64,000 nucleotides of DNA from positions 9,876,536 through 9,940,535 of the forward strand of contig OX439004.1 in the NCBI GenBank assembly GCA_949316495.1, written 5' to 3'. Position numbers and translations under genes: made by a program. Below are positions 49,591-60,246 of the stretch, one piece after another (position 1 is the stretch's first letter; each line of letters begins with the position of its first letter). The notes beneath the pieces were generated by a model. The model had not been told where the DNA came from. It did no database searches and was given only the letters and a program-made list of their open reading frames with translations. The DNA is from Amphiduros pacificus. Its lineage: Eukaryota; Annelida; Polychaeta; Phyllodocida; Hesionidae.

Positions 49591-51355
49591 TACCTGCTGT
49601 TAGGCACGGCAGAATGTATGGCTATGATCCTGCCATACGGAATTGGATACCAGGCTAACTTATGCTATACTTGGATGAGCAGGATCTTTTTCACTTTCTC
49701 ATTTTTGAAAGAAAAAGTAGTATTTATAAATATATAGTTGTTGGGGTGCTACGATTGTTTTTAATCTGTTATACAGGCCACTATCAGTTTCTGCCAAACA
49801 TCTATTTGGTCACGCATAAATGTGATCAATTGAGGTCACGCACAACGATCATGTGACCATGTTGTGCTAAGCAGGAGCAATGCGTGAACTTATTTTGTCA
49901 CGTTTTTGCATGACCAAATTGAAGTTAGGTTCCAAATGCTTATTTATGACAAACTCCTTACACTGTAATATGTCTTTCTTCAATTATCAGTTACATCTTT
50001 ATCTGCGACTTATCAAATACATTCTGTGATCATTTCGCTTGTTCATGACACAGTACAAATGCGCCTCGGTCTGTGCAGAGTTTTGTTATGGTTACTCATT
50101 CATTTTTATGTCATACTACTTGACTGAAAGACTCTAGCACCCTCCATATATACTGAAAATCCTTAAGAAAGATTTCATAACTTTCTTACTCCTAATCATA
50201 AAAACATCTTGACTTTCATACTTTTTGTTGATATAGGATATCATGATTTTCATACTTTTTGTTGATATAGGATATACTTTCATAATTTTGTTTATATAGG
50301 ATACCATGATTTTCATAATTTTGTTTATAAAGGATATCATAATTTTCATACATTTTGTTCATATAGGATATCATGATTTTTATACTTTTTGTTTATATAG
50401 GATATCATGACTTTCATACCATTGTTTATATATGATATCATGACTTATGTTGCAAATAAAATATATCGTGATTCTCATACTTTTATATATAAAGATTATT
50501 ATGACTCTCATAATTTGTTTGTTAAAGATATCATGACTATCATATTGTTATCTATAAATTATATTATGACATTCATATTCTTCTTTATACAGGACTACAT
50601 CATGACCTTCATACTTTTTTGAATGATATCATGACCTACATACTTTTTTGAATGATATCATGACCTTCATACTTTTTTGTATGATATCATGACCTTCATA
50701 CTTTGTTTATGGAGGATGCCATGGTACTCGGGATGTCATGACGATCAGAACTCTTCAATGGTGTGTATGTTTGCAAGATGTCGATTTTTGTTTACTTGTG
50801 ATGTCACGATCCGTGAAATTTTATTTGGCATTCTATTCATTGTTAGACACGTGTGCACAGATCTATCCTGATCAATTGATCGTCGGAAAAAAAAACAACA
50901 AAAAAACACACGGTAAAATTAATGTTTTATTTATGGTCGTCATGAGTGTCAGGCCAAGCGAAAAACAGTCCTCATTCCATGTTGGACCCCGAAGCGATTT
51001 TGAGGCGTATCTCGGTTGTCATGTTGTCAGTGATTTCTTAGCATGGCTAAACCAGTATCGCAATTGAACACAATACGCGCGAATACACTCGCCACCACCA
51101 TATTGCCCATATCGAATATCCTACACTTGTTTCATACCGAAGTATATTTGTCTTAAGGAAATAATACAGTCCAGTATTTGGACGTTCCATTATCTGAAGA
51201 CGGTCAGACATTCCAACCAATTTGATTATAACATATACCGATGGTCGGTCATTGTGACATCTTGCCAAGCTGTGGAAACATTTCATTGTGTGCTAGCCTT
51301 GTGCACTCAAAAGCACATTTCATCTTTGATAAAAATGTTGCAATGTGATTATGGG
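49591..51355. other. Intergenic with degenerate tandem repeat at 50170-50710
   Basis: About 50170-50710 is a loose tandem repeat of roughly 30-36 bp built on GATATCATGATTTTCATACT with TTTTTGTTTATATAG. It breaks up towards the right into shorter units. No gene recognised elsewhere in the interval; open frames at 50738 and 51047 show no domain. Confidence 0.55.
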
Positions 51356-51479
51356 GATATTGCAATTTGTTTGGGAGCGATATTGCAATTTGTTTGGGAG
51401 GAATATTGTTATTTGTTTGGGAGGAATAATGCTATTTGTTTGGGAAGGATGTTGCTATTTGTTTGGGAGAGATATTTTG
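51356..51479. repeat. Short minisatellite, 23-bp unit
   Basis: Five to six units of GATATTGCAATTTGTTTGGG plus AGG, with CAA changing to TTA or CTA from unit to unit. Confidence 0.85.
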
Positions 51480-51887
51480 AATGACTGTGGTTGTTGTGTA
51501 AGTCAACGTAATCAAACATATTTATTATTCATTATGGTATTGACTCTATTTTTACACTTTATAGACTTGTACTCAAAACTACACGACACACGACAATACA
51601 CCAACAATATAACATAGATATACAAGCACGTGATAGGAAATGATGCCAGATTTAACCATATATTTGATCATTTTACCTTTATAGCAGTAATAAACCAGGA
51701 ACAAAATTTCGCTCACAATGGATGAAGCAATTTTGGTCAAATTCCCATGAACATCACCAACGTTTTTGGTGGTCTTACCCATGTGCTTATACAAACATGA
51801 TTTATCCTAAAAATACAAAAATCAAGTTTAAAAAAATTATCTTTTAAATGAGAGCATACAGGAAGAAACTCCTTGTTTTAAGAGGTC

Positions 51888-52240
51888 TAGGAGATGTCTC
51901 AGTGGTGAGATGTTTTCCTCTCTTGTTTGTGGCCCAGGTTCGATTTCTATTGAAAATAAGAACTTATTATGGTGTGATTGGGTGGATAAGCTCTTTCTCC
52001 AAACCCTGAATTTGGAGTTTTGGTGGACTCGGTAGGGTCACAGGAGCAGCGAAAGGCGAGCACCATAAGCACAAAGCGAGCGGCAGAAACAAAGAGCACA
52101 TCTTGTGGTGACGTCAGGAGCTCTATCTTTAACTCTTCGTCTGGACTAAGTTCTCTACTCAGTTTGTACTGAGTTCTCACTTCGCCCACTGTGTGCCGTT
52201 GCCGTGTGAGTACATATGTGCTTCAAACTGAATAAAATGG
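51888..52240 (+). mobile_element. Probable tRNA-derived SINE head and tail
   Basis: An A-box-like TGTCTCAGTGG at about 51895-51905 is followed 32 bp on by a B-box GGTTCGATTTC at 51937-51947, ten of eleven matches to the tRNA B-box consensus as I know it. The spacing suits a tRNA-derived polymerase III promoter. The following 290 bp are richer in GC than the surroundings and end near AATAAAATGGG at about 52230. It cannot be a working tRNA gene because the stems do not fold properly. The 20-bp satellite begins directly after it. Confidence 0.45.
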
Positions 52241-52249
52241 GAAAGCTTA

Positions 52250-53835
52250 ATATGCAGTGGGAGTGCCGTGGATGCAATGAGAGCGTCATGGATTCAGTGG
52301 GAGTGCCGAGGATGCAGTGAGAGTGCCGCGGATGCAATGAGAGTGCCGTGGATGCAGTGAGAGCGCCGTGGATGCAGTGAGAGCGCCGTGGATGCAGTTA
52401 GAGCGCCGCGGATGCAGTGGGAGTGCCGAGGATGCAGTGAGAGCGCCGTGGATGCAATGAGAGCACCGTGGATACAGTGGGAGCGCCGTGGATGCAGTGA
52501 GAGCGCCGTGGATACAGTGAGAGAGCCGTGGATGCAGTGAGAGCGCCGTGGATACAGTGAGAGAGCCGTGGATGCAGTGGGAGTGCCGAGGATGCAGTGA
52601 GAGCGTCATAGATGCAGTGAGAGCGCCGTGGATGCAGTGAGAGAGCCGTGGATGCAGTGAGAGCGTCTTGGATGCAATGAGAGTGCCGTGGATGCAATGA
52701 GAGCGCCGTGGATGCAGTGAGAGCGTCGAGGATGCAGTGAGAGCGTCGCGGATGCAGTGGGAGTGCCGAGGATGCAGTGAGAGCGTCATAGATGCAGTGA
52801 GAGCGCCGTGGATGCAGTGAGAGCGCCGTGGATGCAGTGAGAGAGCCGTGGATGCAATGAGAGTGCCGTGGATGCAGTGAGAGCACCGAGGATGCAGGGA
52901 GAGCGCCGTGGATGCAGTGAGAGCGCCGTGGATGCAATGAGAGTGCCGTGGATGCAGTGAGAGCGCCGTGGATGCAATGAGAGTGCCGTGGATGCAGTGA
53001 GAGCACCGTGGATACAGTGAGAGCGCCGTGGATGCAGTGAGAGCGTCTTGGATGCAATGAGAGTGTCGTGGATGCAATGAGAGTGTCCTGGATGCAGTGA
53101 GAGTGCCGTGGATGCAATGAGAGTGTCGTGGATGCAGTGAGAGTGCCGTGGATGCAGTGAGAGCACCGTGGATACAGTGAGAGCGCCGTGGATGCAGTGA
53201 GAGTGTCTTGGGTGCAATGAGAGTGTCGTGGATGCAATGAGAGTGGATGTAGTGAGAGCGCCGTGGATACAATGAGAGTGTCGTGGATGCAGTGAGAGCG
53301 CCGTGGATGCAGTGAGAGCGCCGTGGATGCAATGAGAGTGTCGTGGATGCAATGAGAGCGCCGTGGATGCAATGAGAGTGTCGTGGATGCAATGAGAGCG
53401 TCTTGGATGCAATGAGAGTGCCGTGGATGCAGTGAGAGCGCCGTGGATGCAGTGAGAGCACCGTGGATGCAGTGAGAGTGCCGTGGATGCAGTGAGAGCG
53501 CCGTGGATGCAGTGAGAGCGCCGTGGATGCAATGAGAGTGCCGTGGATGCAGTGAGAGCGCCGTTGATACAGCGAGAGCGCCGTGGATGCAGTGAGAGCG
53601 TCTTGGATGCAATGAGAGTGCCGTGGATGCAATGAGAGTGTCGTGGATGCAATGAGAGTGCCGTGGATGCAATGAGAGTGTCGTGGATGCAGTGAGAGTG
53701 CCGTAGATGCAATGAGAGTGCCGTGGATGCAGTGAGAGTGTCGTGGATGCAGTGAGAGTGCCATGGATGCAGTGAGAGCGCCGTGGATACAGTGAGAGTG
53801 CCGTGGATACAGTGAAATTACTGTGGATGCAGGGA
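52250..53835. repeat. Minisatellite, 20-bp CpG-rich unit, about 79 copies
   Basis: Units of GCCGTGGATGCAGTGAGAGC with mostly C/T and G/A variation at CpG sites (GCGCC, GTGCC, GTGTC, GCGTC). Higher-order blocks recur, for example the group containing GATACAGTGAGAGAGCCG near 52515 and 52555. All three minus-strand frames stay open for up to 550 codons because the unit is not a multiple of three and has no stop; these are not genes. It lies between the SINE-like element and the second MITE. Confidence 0.97.
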
Positions 53836-53911
53836 AAGTGGAGAGGGAAGATTTTGAGAATGCCACTTCGTCAAATATTCGATTGCAAACACAAATGTGA
53901 CTTCCTTCAAG

Positions 53912-54371
53912 TAGTGTTCTCCAATCACCAATCGGCAAAGCCCAGATAGGTGATCTGGAGAGGTCTGAGATTTTTACTTTTTCATGTATAGTCTCGTTCA
54001 GATGTGATTTTTTAAATACCCAACTGTTTTAGTGATAATTCATATTTTATGTATGATTATGTCTAAAATCTCATAAAAAAGCTTGATTATTCTTTGGATA
54101 ACATTAAATAAGGAAAATATAAATACTTGATAATAATCGCCAGCTGCAAAAATTGAGTCAAACCCGTTTTAATGGCAGTTGAAACGGGTTCAATTTTGAC
54201 GTTTAAAAAGGTTTACCACTGTTTTTGCAGCTGGCGACTTTTTACTTCACTAGAGCTCAATCAACTCCACCAAACTTTTCTTTGGTTGCAGTTGGTAGAG
54301 ACCATGGACGTTCGACAAACCCCTCCAGATCACCTATCTGGGCTTTGCCGATGGGTGATTGGAGAACACTA
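53912..54371. mobile_element. 460-bp MITE with 9-bp TSD, copy 2
   Basis: Same family as 42157-42615 and about 93-95% identical by eye. It has the same TAGTGTTCTCC termini and the perfect 9-bp duplication TCCTTCAAG at 53903-53911 and 54372-54380. Since both copies show independent 9-bp duplications, the ends and the duplication length are secure. Open frames across its right end at 54172 and 54225 are accidental. Confidence 0.9.
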
Positions 54372-54380
54372 TCCTTCAAG

Positions 54381-55082
54381 TCAACAAGTGGCATCCATTA
54401 TCCTGTATTGTTGGGCCAAGTGGAAACAAGTGAAAAAATAAAATTCCCTAAAAAAGTGAAATTCCTCTAAAACTGGTGGAATGGCAGGAGAAGCATGCTG
54501 GAAGCAATCTGACTGTGTGGCTAATGTTTTTTTAGATACAAATATCAATTCACCGTTATTTGTTGGCATATGTGAAAAAAATTAGGCTCCTAAATATTTA
54601 GTGTATGCTAAACATATTGTAATGTTCATTATGCATTGTGCAAACGTATTTTGTGCAAATTATATGACATTGCAAGAGACCATTTTAAAATGCCATTCAT
54701 TAAAATTTGGGAACATAATTTTAGTGTGGCAATGTAGATTTTTGTATAGAATTGATCTTTGACCACCATTTAACCATCTCATAAGTAGTTTATATAAGAC
54801 TCTTACACCCAAATGTATACATTTTGAAAATAACACTTTCTGGATTCAGTGCTGAGATTCATTATTCCATTCATTACACTCCAAGCTTCCACCGACGACC
54901 TCTCTTAAAAGACATTATATTGAAAAGTGAGGTCCCATATGGTTAAGCATTAGGGATTATTAAGGGAGACAAAAACAAATGCAATTGTGATTTTGTTTGA
55001 CATTAAAAAAAACAGTGCATAAAGGCATTACATACATCATTTAGAATTTATTCTAATAATGTGATGATCAGGAAGAAAAAAA

Positions 55083-55141
<59 letters not shown>

Positions 55142-55733
55142 GTTTTGGCGCTGGATCCTAAACAAATTAAACATGGGAATCGACTAGCATCATTGTGGAT
55201 GGCCCAGGTATCCATAATAATACCAAACAGGTGATGCCTCTTCCCTCACTTGTCATCAATATTGTGAATATTGCCATGGTGCGATTAACTCAATATGTTC
55301 ATCCTGCGTGCTTCAAACTCACGTAATTTCTGTTGTGAACTCTTAGGCAATACCTGTGCAATTACAAAGTAATCAGAACAGTGTTTTCTCATGTTTCCAT
55401 TTAATGACTAACTGTTTCGCACCTTCACCTTTAGGATGAAAAGAACAGACTTTACACTTGGCTGTATACAATGAACTAAAAAAACCGACCTGTTCTGTTT
55501 TCTCAGGGCTAAATAGATAAACTTTGATAATTTCAACTAAAAAAATAGCGTTTTAGGAAACATTCTATGGTATTGTATAAAGGGTTATACCTGCTGTTTT
55601 GCTTATGCTGAGGCTTTATCGTGTTCCATTAATAATGGGTTTTTTGGAGACCCATTACTCAATGTTGCTGACTTTTATAACAATTCTTAAAGCTATATAC
55701 CCCCATAGCAGGACTTCTTTATCATATCAGTCC
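54381..55733. other. Intergenic with (AT)n run
   Basis: A pure (AT)n run of about 55 bp lies at 55083-55138. The rest is AT-rich with no gene, no strong repeat and no splice-bounded open stretch that I can see. Confidence 0.5.
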
Positions 55734-56046
55734 CTGCCACCAAAGCTATAAATGTGCGCACAGAATCGAGCGCAAGTCATTAGTATTCAGAAAAATCTGG
55801 CTGTCAACTCATTGGTGAAAGAATATAAATAGATTTGTTTTGTACTGGCAGTTGTACTGATTGGTCAGCATATGTGCCAGACACCTGGTTACTTTTTATG
55901 ACCTTATTGTTGGTCAATTAAGATTTGATGATATATTTGTGAGCAAGGCAAGTATTTATGACTTGGGGATTTCCAAACTTTGAATCAGATTAAAAACAGG
56001 GAAATGACTACTGAGATAGTAATTGAATACTACCTGTGTAATGCAG
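55734..56046 (+). repeat. Inverted-repeat arm, left
   Basis: Matches the reverse complement of about 57490-57770 at roughly 80%. Landmarks include GTCATTAGTATTCAGAAAAA, TAAATAGATTTGTTTTGTAC, CCAGACACCTGGTTAC and GTAGTAATTGAATACTACC. It could be the end of a decayed DNA transposon of about 2 kb, or one of two separate copies of a repeat. I see no target-site duplication. The 1.4 kb between the arms has no recognisable gene. Confidence 0.75.
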
Positions 56047-57489
56047 AGTAAAAGTTATAGCCAATACATAAGATGTTGATTTTATCACTGCAACAGCATT
56101 AAATAAAAACGTGATTGGCTGACTCACATGTGTTAGTTTTTCTTTGAACTGTCATGGAAGAATGAATGCTAATGAACCTCTGCTATCGTCTGCGAGAGCC
56201 CAGGTCGTGACCAGATCTTATGAGCCTTAAAGCTGACCCCCTGTAGTCTTTGGCCATCTTAATCAGGATTGATTTTATGAGCTAACAATTTCTATTAGTG
56301 TTTCTGTTGAACACAAACTGATATTATCTTTGTTGCTTACTGAAAAATATTAATTTCGCTTTACCATATGAAGCATTGTCATTTGACACATAAGAACACA
56401 TTCGAAAATATTTGCTGAATATTTCTATGGGTATGTCAATATGAAGTTGAGTGAACGATTTCATGTGACATATCTTTCTCCAGACATTATTTCTTTCAAT
56501 TTCAACCAGGTGGCACTAGAAGCAAAATACATACTAGATGGCACTGCTTTATTCAATTTCATTTATGGTTAGACAAATAAACGATAGAGTGCGCTCTCGC
56601 TTTATTTCTGTATTCATTTATTTCACCGAATGTCCACCATTCATAACGTTATGATGAATTGACTATGAGCCATCTGCAAACCAAATGATAACAATAGGTC
56701 AGGTATAAATTCAATATCACAGTATATAAACTAAGGGAATGAAAACTCTTGCACCACATCTTCTGTTAATCTTAATCTAATAGTTAGGTATATCCAAATA
56801 TCTAAAGGATATAATCCATACAAGACAAAAAAGCATTTTTAGAAACATTAAATCTCAGCTTATGCTTTCATGGAATATCTATTTCATGGAATTGAAACAC
56901 CCTATAAATAAGATTATGGCCTTAGAATTGTGTGCCCCGTGTTGCTTAATTGCTCATAATATTTGCAAATAACTACAAGGCATTGTCACACCCACCTGAG
57001 TAGAGGATTAAAGAGTATCTGTAGGACACTATTCATTTCAATAATTCTCTCAACAGGATCACAGACTATTCTGATTTTTGTACATGTGCTCTTAGATTTG
57101 AGGAGAAACATGGATCAATATAAGGATGAGGAAAGTTTGCAAACAACAAATCTCAGACTTGAATGGTGGAGAACAAACATATCCACAACTTGAAGTCCTG
57201 TAAGTAGAATTAATAACCTTATAAATGGATTAAAAATGATCTCATCCAGGGTTGTGAGTTGAGCTTTCATCCCTTTAGTTGGATATGACAGAATGGAGAG
57301 TTGCCATTGCATTGATCAAGCAATTAGGTCACTATCATAGTTTTTCAGATTCCCCAAGGAATTGAATAGCTTTAAAGACAACATATCTAATCCCGGTAAT
57401 AAGGAGATAAGGTACTGCTGGGTTGATAGAGGAGCAGGACCCGATGATAGGGCCAGATATAGGGCCAGTTACCTCATTGGAAGAGATAA
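56047..57489. other. Spacer between inverted-repeat arms, no gene seen
   Basis: AT-rich sequence. Open frames at 56963 and 57115 are short and lack any domain. No transposase motif found. Confidence 0.45.
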
Positions 57490-57770
57490 TCTGCATTACA
57501 TTGGTAGTATTCAATTACTACCTCTGCAGTCATTGCCCTGTTTTTGATCTCAATCAAAGTTTGGCTTGCTCACAAAAATATCATCAACTGTGAATTGACC
57601 AACATCATGTCATAAACTGTAACCAGGTGTCTGGAACATATACTGACCAATTAGTACAAGTACAAAACCAGTACAAAACAAATCTATTTATATTCATTCA
57701 CAAATGAGTGGAGAGCCAGATTTTTCTGAATACTAATGACTTTCGCTCTTGACGTGGCATAGCTTTATAT
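57490..57770 (-). repeat. Inverted-repeat arm, right
   Basis: Reverse-complement partner of 55734-56046. The match stops at AAGCTATG on the outer side and at TAATGCAGA on the inner side. It is about 30 bp shorter than the left arm. Confidence 0.75.
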
Positions 57771-59817
57771 ATATGTTAATCAAATATACACTATAATACA
57801 GTGTAATATTCATAATTGAAAAGAGTGTATTGGATACTTTCTCCGGGTGCGGGATTCTGAGTTTGACAAGTTTGAGAAATTGAGACAGTTTTTAAAAAAA
57901 GTTAAAAGCTAACAGACTCTGAACTCATTATTAGAGGATTTATTTACAAAGAACACAGGAAATCCTATTTCCCTAGCAACTCACCATGTTGTTCCTGACT
58001 ACCGTCAGTTTTTGCAGCTGGAGGCACCACGTTTTTGTTGAGAAGAGAAAACAATAGGCGAGCTTATTACACGGCCCCCGTAGTGAGCAGAGGTGAGTCC
58101 GGGACACGCCTGTCCCACCTCGGGACGTGGCATGGCAGAGGCGATAGGGCCGACTCAATGGCTGTTACTCACCCTATTATATACATCTTCTATAATTATA
58201 ACTATTTGTCATGGAATCACTGCTCATATTTTTTTCAGAATAGGTCATTTTTACTGGTACTTTGTTCAGGCACTGTCTGGTTAAGATAGAAGATTTGTGA
58301 ATTGTCCCTGCAATACAGGCTGTATGTGTAATGACAGTGATGTCAATTTAATATTGTATTTCACGGAACATAATGTACAAAAAGAATCTTTGACATTACA
58401 GCCAAAATTACTATATTTTCAAAATGCTAGATGAAAATTGCTAATCTCAATCTTTTTAAAAGGTAACAGAATGACCTTCATTTGACCTTGACCTTTGGAG
58501 AGGTCAGAACTATAATCTCAAGCTTCCCTGGCTGACACTGACAATCACCACAGGGTACGTATTTCCTATCTCACAAGGGGAAACATTTCATTGTTTTACA
58601 AGTCTTCATAACTGCAAGATTATATTTGAAATTAGAAATATACATTATTTCACATCCCTTTTCCTTCAATAATATACCTGCTACGGATGGAAACCAATTC
58701 CCAATAAATGTTTTATACTATGAATGGGAGTTCCTACCATGAATAATATATATATAATATTATTAAATTCACAAAGCACTTGTACCATGACAGCAATCAT
58801 AAGATTAATAACTTTGGAACAGAAATGTCTCGGAACAACAAGACATTTTATGACGATATCTATGGAGTCACATCTTCGATCGTCCTGGGCTGGTCCATTC
58901 ATAGTAATTATGACGCTTATACATGCAGAGAATGGTCTTTCTCTATTTTATTTGACCTTTATTGCTCTATTTTATTTGACCTTTATTGCTCTATTTTATT
59001 TGACCTTTATTGCTCTATTTTATTTGACCTAATATTTCTACTCCATGTCTTCACTTTCCACTTTAGAGCTTTCCTAGTCGTCGGAAGAATTTTGAATTCC
59101 ATCCTAACCAAGAGTGGTGTCCAGTGAAATTCTATTATTTTCTTTTTCAGAAATATGATCAAATTTCCTGATCTCCCTACGACTCACGCTGCTGATTACT
59201 ACAACAATTAAAGTTTTAATGATTACTACTGGAAGACCAGCGAAAAGGCCATATTCATTTGGCCTTATAGTAGATATCTAAAAGAAAACATGACTCAGAC
59301 TTTCTGCAGTTTTATCACCAAGCACAGTGTTTGGTGGCAGATATGTTCTTGACGGGATATTAGTCCTTTTTACATATCATTATATTAGGTTTTCGTGTAC
59401 ATATTTTATTCATATGCTATGCCCAGATCCACTCGATCCTGACTTCATATTTTGCAATGTAGAGACAAGAAGAAAGTGAACACAAAATCTGTTGCTCTAA
59501 TATTTTAATGGATTTCATGGAGGATTTTCTGTTCCTTTGTCACATTATTTTCTGTTCTGTTGACTCGATATAAACATATTTCCAGATACATTCTTCATGA
59601 TCATCATATAATTGGAAAAATCTTAATCTTAAAAGATAATTAAGTGTGAGAATGCCAGTTTGTATTGTAAGACCTGTCGAGTCTTGGAGTATAATGAATG
59701 GAGATGTGAAGACTCACCCACCCCAAGATACCGTGAGATTCTTAGTCTTAAAGGTTTCAACAATCAAAAGAAAAACGCAGTAAAATCATATATCTCTACC
59801 CTGCATTCCAGAGGTAG
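57771..59817. other. Intergenic; small minisatellite at 58939-59031
   Basis: About 3.8 units of a 24-bp repeat, CTATTTTATTTGACCTTTAT plus TGCT, lie at 58939-59031. A GC-rich patch at about 58068-58170 contains the short inverted pair GAGGTGAG-TCCGGGACA / TGTCCCACCTC; its nature is unknown. No gene recognised. Confidence 0.5.
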
Positions 59818-60246
59818 TTGACCTTCCACTTGCAGGGCAGAACTATTGTGAAAGGCATGTATCTATATATAGTACAGGCCACAAAACAAAGTGCTGAAAG
59901 GAAAATACAATTGCGGATAACAGAGAAAGACTTGTCTCCCACAATCAAAGGGTGGGTCATCATGCACAGGATTCAGGGAATTTCTGAGTCAAGTCGAATC
60001 AAGCAAAACGTCCATTTTCATTGTGTCTATGAGGTGTGTGTTTTGCCCGCCTCGTCTCTGTGTATAGTGGCGCCCCCCACGAGACAGCCTCCCTGTAGTT
60101 CTGTGTTGTACATGCCTAACACTCTCCCTCTGGACCACACCTGTGATGATTACTACGAAATGTACATACACCTGACTATGGTTGGTTATAGAGGAAAATT
60201 TATAGCAAAATATCACTGTTTTGATATCTTAAGGAAACAGAAATAA
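59818..60246 (+). CDS. Unassigned open frame, 142 codons
   Basis: Open from a TTG at 59818 to TAA at 60246 in AT-rich DNA, longer than most chance frames here outside repeats. It begins just before a plausible splice acceptor (CACTTGCAG, 59836). It contains several Cys and a run LCIVAPPTRQPPCSSVLYMP and ends FDILRKQK. No domain, signal peptide or membrane segment recognised, and no partner exons found. It may be chance. Confidence 0.2.
   Translation: MTFHLQGRTIVKGMYLYIVQATKQSAERKIQLRITEKDLSPTIKGWVIMHRIQGISESSRIKQNVHFHCVYEVCVLPASSLCIVAPPTRQPPCSSVLYMPNTLPLDHTCDDYYEMYIHLTMVGYRGKFIAKYHCFDILRKQK

Noticed and set aside
51888-51960. A functional tRNA gene
   Set aside because: A- and B-box-like motifs are present but acceptor and anticodon stems do not pair; kept only as a SINE candidate.
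52286-53938. Minus-strand frames of 308-550 codons rich in Ser-Leu-His-Pro-Arg
   Set aside because: Translation of the 20-bp satellite in three frames; the longest merely runs on into the MITE terminus.
58724-59127. Overlapping plus-strand frames with repeated Phe-Tyr-Leu-Thr
   Set aside because: Their length depends on the 24-bp minisatellite at 58939-59031.
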